Assembly: GCF_013385635.1 (NCBI RefSeq)
Contig: NZ_JACAPR010000010.1
Span: 248,001 to 312,000 of the forward strand
DNA: 64,000 nucleotides
Origin: Pseudomonas gingeri
GTDB lineage: Bacteria; Pseudomonadota; Gammaproteobacteria; Pseudomonadales; Pseudomonadaceae
Direction: 5' to 3'
In this document: piece by piece, positions 62,038-64,000 of the stretch
Position numbering within the stretch: the first letter of the stretch is position 1
Layout of the letters: each line of letters opens with the position of its first letter
Made by a program: the position numbers and the translations under genes
The notes under the pieces: generated by a model
The model's database searches: none
Seen by the model: the letters and a program-made list of their open reading frames with translations, nothing else
Told to the model about the DNA's origin: nothing

Positions 62038-62299
62038 GCTTTTCAAGGCTTTCATCGGTTGATTTTTTGCGGCTGCCATAAAACGTGGATTTGAAGGGGG
62101 TGTTGATTTACGAAGCTAGTTTTAATAAATACTAATAAAAACAACTATTTATTCATTGTTAATATCTTTTTTTGAAACCTGGCAGATTCTGAACCTCCCT
62201 AAGCCACTTGTTAACAAATTTTTCTACTCGTATGATGACTGTCGACTGGTTCGTCTGATCCAGCACCCCGCACACAAAAATAACCCGTGGGAGACCGTC

Positions 62300-63655
62300 G
62301 TGAACAACACCCTCGATCCGTCCGGAATACCGGAGCGTGATTCACTGCTGGCCGTCGCCGTGGCGAAGGTCAAGCGCCATGTGCTGCCGCTGTTCGTCAT
62401 CATGTTTATCGTCAACTACATCGACCGGGTGAATATCGGCTTCGTGCGCACGCACCTGGAGCATGACCTGGGCATCGGTGCCGCCGCCTATGGTTTTGGT
62501 GCTGGGCTGTTCTTCATCGGTTATGCGTTGTTCGAAGTGCCTTCCAACATGTTCCTGCAGAAGGTCGGGGCTCGGCTCTGGCTGACCCGCATCATGTTCA
62601 CCTGGGGCCTGGTCGCCACGGCGATGGCCTTTGTCCAGAACGAAACCCACTTCTATATCCTGCGTTTCCTGCTCGGGGTGGCCGAGGCCGGCTTCTTTCC
62701 GGGGGTGATCTACTACTTCACCCGCTGGCTGCCCGGCGTGGAGCGGGGCAAGGCGATTGCCATTTTCCTCAGCGGTTCGGCCCTGGCGTCATTGATCTCC
62801 GGCCCGTTGTCCGGGGCCCTGTTGCAGATCGAAGGCTTCGGCTGGCACGGCTGGCAATGGATGTTCATCATCGAAGGCCTGGCCTCGGTGGTGCTCTGCG
62901 GCTTCACCTGGTTCTGGCTCGACTCCACGCCCAAAGATGCCAAATGGCTGAGCGTCGCCGAGCAGGACGTGCTGGTGCAGGTGATCGAGGATGAGCAGAG
63001 TGCCCGCGAGGCGTCGATGCCGGTCAAACCGTCGATCTGGACCTTGCTCAAGGATCGTCAGATCCTGCTGTTCTGCCTGCTGTACTTCTGCATTCAGCTG
63101 ACCATCTACGCCGCGACCTTCTGGTTGCCCAGCATTATCAAGAAAATGGGCGACCTCAGCGATCTGCAGGTCGGTTTCTTCAACTCCATTCCCTGGCTGA
63201 TCTCGATCATTGCCATGTACGCCTTCGCGGCGGCCTCGGGCAAGTGGAAGCACCAACAGGCCTGGGTTGCCACCGCGCTGCTGGTGGCGGCGGCGGGGAT
63301 GTTCATGTCCACCACCGGCGGTCCGGTGTTTGCCTTTGTCGCGGTGTGTTTCGCCGCCATCGGCTTCAAATCCGCTTCGTCGCTGTTCTGGCCGATTCCC
63401 CAGGCCTACCTGGATGCGCGGATCGCGGCGGGCGTCATTGCCCTGATCAACTCCACCGGCAACCTCGGCGGCTTTGTCGCGCCGGCCACCTTCGGCTTGC
63501 TGGAGGAGCGCACGGGTTCGATCCAGGGTGGCCTCTACGGCCTGGCCGCGACCTCGGTGCTGGCGGCGATCCTGGTGTTCTATGCCCGAACCCGGCCCAA
63601 GGCCTCCCACGCGCTACCGGGGATCGTCAGCCCGGCCCTGAACAAACCCCATTGA
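62300..63655 (+). CDS. gudP: MFS sugar-acid transporter (glucarate/galactarate permease-like)
   Basis: A 451-residue inner-membrane symporter of the anion:cation symporter family. It begins with GTG at 62300 after GGGAG at 62288, and contains [12 protein letters not shown] in helix 1 and [14 protein letters not shown], both typical of GudP/GarP/ACS carriers. Twelve helices are predicted. It precedes glucarate dehydratase in the same orientation, so D-glucarate or D-galactarate uptake is the expected role; the exact substrate is inferred from context. Confidence 0.85.
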   Translation: MNNTLDPSGIPERDSLLAVAVAKVKRHVLPLFVIMFIVNYIDRVNIGFVRTHLEHDLGIGAAAYGFGAGLFFIGYALFEVPSNMFLQKVGARLWLTRIMFTWGLVATAMAFVQNETHFYILRFLLGVAEAGFFPGVIYYFTRWLPGVERGKAIAIFLSGSALASLISGPLSGALLQIEGFGWHGWQWMFIIEGLASVVLCGFTWFWLDSTPKDAKWLSVAEQDVLVQVIEDEQSAREASMPVKPSIWTLLKDRQILLFCLLYFCIQLTIYAATFWLPSIIKKMGDLSDLQVGFFNSIPWLISIIAMYAFAAASGKWKHQQAWVATALLVAAAGMFMSTTGGPVFAFVAVCFAAIGFKSASSLFWPIPQAYLDARIAAGVIALINSTGNLGGFVAPATFGLLEERTGSIQGGLYGLAATSVLAAILVFYARTRPKASHALPGIVSPALNKPH

Positions 63656-63683
63656 ACGACGCTTTTGCCGACAGGTACCAACC

Positions 63684-64000
63684 ATGACTACACAGCCCCT
63701 CAATGCCGCCGGCCAGACGCCGGTGATCAGCGGTTTCCAGGTTATCCCGGTGGCCGGCCACGACAGCATGCTGCTGAACCTCAGCGGTGCCCACGGCCCG
63801 TTCTTTACCCGTAATATCGTGATCATCACCGACAGCAGCGGGCGCACGGGCGTCGGCGAAGTCCCCGGCGGCGAGCGGATTCGCGCCACCCTGGAGGACG
63901 CCCGCTCGCTGCTGCTGGGCCAGTCCATCGGCAATTACCAGAAGCTGCTCAACCAGGTGCGCCAGACTTTCGCCGAACGCGATTCGGGCGGTCGCGGGCA
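63684..64000 (+). CDS. gudD: Glucarate dehydratase (partial, cut by window end)
   Basis: Dehydrates D-glucarate to 5-keto-4-deoxyglucarate in the first catabolic step. Only about 105 codons are visible from ATG 63684. The N-terminal sequence includes [28 protein letters not shown] and [19 protein letters not shown], highly characteristic of the enolase-superfamily glucarate dehydratase capping domain. The catalytic barrel lies beyond the window. It starts 28 bases after gudP and is probably cotranscribed. Confidence 0.88.
   Translation, partial: MTTQPLNAAGQTPVISGFQVIPVAGHDSMLLNLSGAHGPFFTRNIVIITDSSGRTGVGEVPGGERIRATLEDARSLLLGQSIGNYQKLLNQVRQTFAERDSGGRG

Overview
The window comes from a Pseudomonas chromosome, most likely the P. 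fluorescens group. Three things point there: the gene order tig-clpP-clpX-lon-hupB-ppiD followed by npp (yej-type) transporter, mltD, gloB, methyltransferase, rnhA, dnaQ and ldcA, which matches my memory of the P. aeruginosa PA1800-PA1818 segment; high GC with strong G/C third-position use; and many Pseudomonas REP sequences and a REP-associated tyrosine transposase.

Layout. 1-4817 is the right end of a prophage (terminase large subunit, tail fibre, DUF4376 protein, second tail protein). It stops at 4818-4872, the 3' part of a tRNA-Leu(UAG), which marks the phage attachment site. 4873-13850 is the proteostasis block (tig, clpP, clpX, lon, hupB, ppiD), with heat-shock-like promoters before clpX and lon, a sigma70 promoter before hupB and an odd tRNA-like element after hupB. 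13878-21259 (minus) is a five-gene peptide/peptidyl-nucleoside ABC importer with two tandem binding proteins. 21551-30929 holds mltD, gloB, a methyltransferase, rnhA-dnaQ, ldcA plus a GNAT acetyltransferase, a LysR regulator, a small conserved protein and an FMN reductase. 31014-33980 is the 2-aminoethylphosphonate pathway (phnX, phnW, divergent LysR regulator).

33995-39576 is accessory: a divergent VgrG-like protein with an unknown C-terminal domain, a YebC-family protein, a leucine-rich-repeat protein kinase and an AFG1/ZapE-type ATPase. 39828-46837 is a Csu/CupE-type archaic chaperone-usher pilus locus with five spore-coat-U subunits (the first one shortened), chaperone, usher and two-domain tip subunit. 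46921-48446 is a REP hot spot: three tandem 238-bp units, each carrying an inverted REP pair, a fourth unit with a deletion, then the RAYT transposase gene, then another REP pair.

48486-55029 (minus) is one operon coding a polyamine/opine-type ABC importer and a three-subunit HcnABC/opine-oxidase-like flavo-iron-sulfur dehydrogenase, controlled by a divergent IclR regulator with a clear palindromic site. 56214-59267 is an ECF sigma/anti-sigma pair divergent from a membrane-anchored catalase-like peroxidase and a cytochrome b561; both units have the same promoter motif with identical spacing. 59408-61163 is an MFS exporter with divergent HxlR regulator. 61235-64000 is a GntR (FadR-type) regulator divergent from a glucarate transporter and glucarate dehydratase, the latter cut by the window end.

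The strongest candidates for new biology are the REPIN tandem array beside its transposase, the mirrored ECF promoters with the peroxidase/b561 pair, the oxidase-transporter operon of unknown substrate, the VgrG variant and the LRR kinase.
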